Positions 63,976 to 64,000 of a stretch of DNA of 64,000 bases are shown here, piece by piece. The notes under the pieces are model-generated. The model was not told where the DNA came from. It saw only the letters and a list, made by a program, of their open reading frames with translations, and ran no database searches. Each line of letters starts with the position of its first letter. Position 1 is the first letter of the stretch. Location of the stretch: assembly GCA_949317995.1 (NCBI GenBank), contig OX439043.1, positions 5,634,501 through 5,698,500 of the forward strand. Reading direction: 5' to 3'. Source of the DNA: Acholoe squamosa. Its lineage: Eukaryota > Annelida > Polychaeta > Phyllodocida > Polynoidae. The position numbers and the translations under genes are program-made.

Positions 63976-64000
63976 CGCTTACACCCAATAGGCCATACCA

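Overview
This is a non-coding-rich animal nuclear window with short exons, long introns, dense short inverted-repeat transposons and many minisatellites. Two genes encode ferritins with signal peptides (secreted or yolk type), and the repeat style includes SINE-like units ending in ACTC tails and TGACCTTGACCT runs. I infer a lophotrochozoan, most likely a gastropod or other mollusc. The species is not identifiable by eye.

Layout. Positions 1-11 kb are mostly transposon debris, with the last coding exon of a + strand gene at the very edge (3-95) and a possible minus-strand exon at 609-829. A two-exon gene for a small secreted collagen-like protein lies at 11.7-14.1 kb on the minus strand. From 14.4 to 16 kb a palindromic TTAA-flanked element carries about 40 copies of a 31-bp satellite. 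From 17 to 20.6 kb there are three members of a TA-flanked MITE family, one with an internal higher-order satellite. A candidate minus-strand gene may run from a GC-rich promoter and first exon near 27.5 kb to a possible terminal exon at 21.3 kb. Between them sit two hAT-like families, one nested in the other, with visible target-site duplications.

The core is 32-61.6 kb: a divergent pair of secreted ferritin genes. Ferritin A is on the minus strand (five coding exons, 41529 to 34311) and is followed by a second intact copy of its last two exons (32730-32608 and 32175-32023), which has its own poly(A) signal. Ferritin B is on the plus strand (five coding exons, 52477 to 61592). Intron positions and phases agree between the genes, and all ferroxidase-centre ligands are present. 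A complete Ngaro-like tyrosine-recombinase retrotransposon (46471-51722) lies between them, probably inside the first intron of ferritin B. It has split direct repeats in A1-B1-A2-B2 order, Gag, RT/RNase H and recombinase.

The most unusual signal is that the minisatellites of both ferritin genes resemble the 3' splice sites of neighbouring exons. The array upstream of ferritin B exon 1 repeats the acceptor plus the first nine codons of the signal peptide, with ATG changed to ATA. The array before ferritin B exon 5 repeats that exon's acceptor and first bases. The arrays upstream of ferritin A exons 4 and 4' resemble their TTTGCAG acceptor. The window may therefore show a locus where splice acceptors have been amplified repeatedly. 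The far right end holds a candidate solo LTR and further MITEs.
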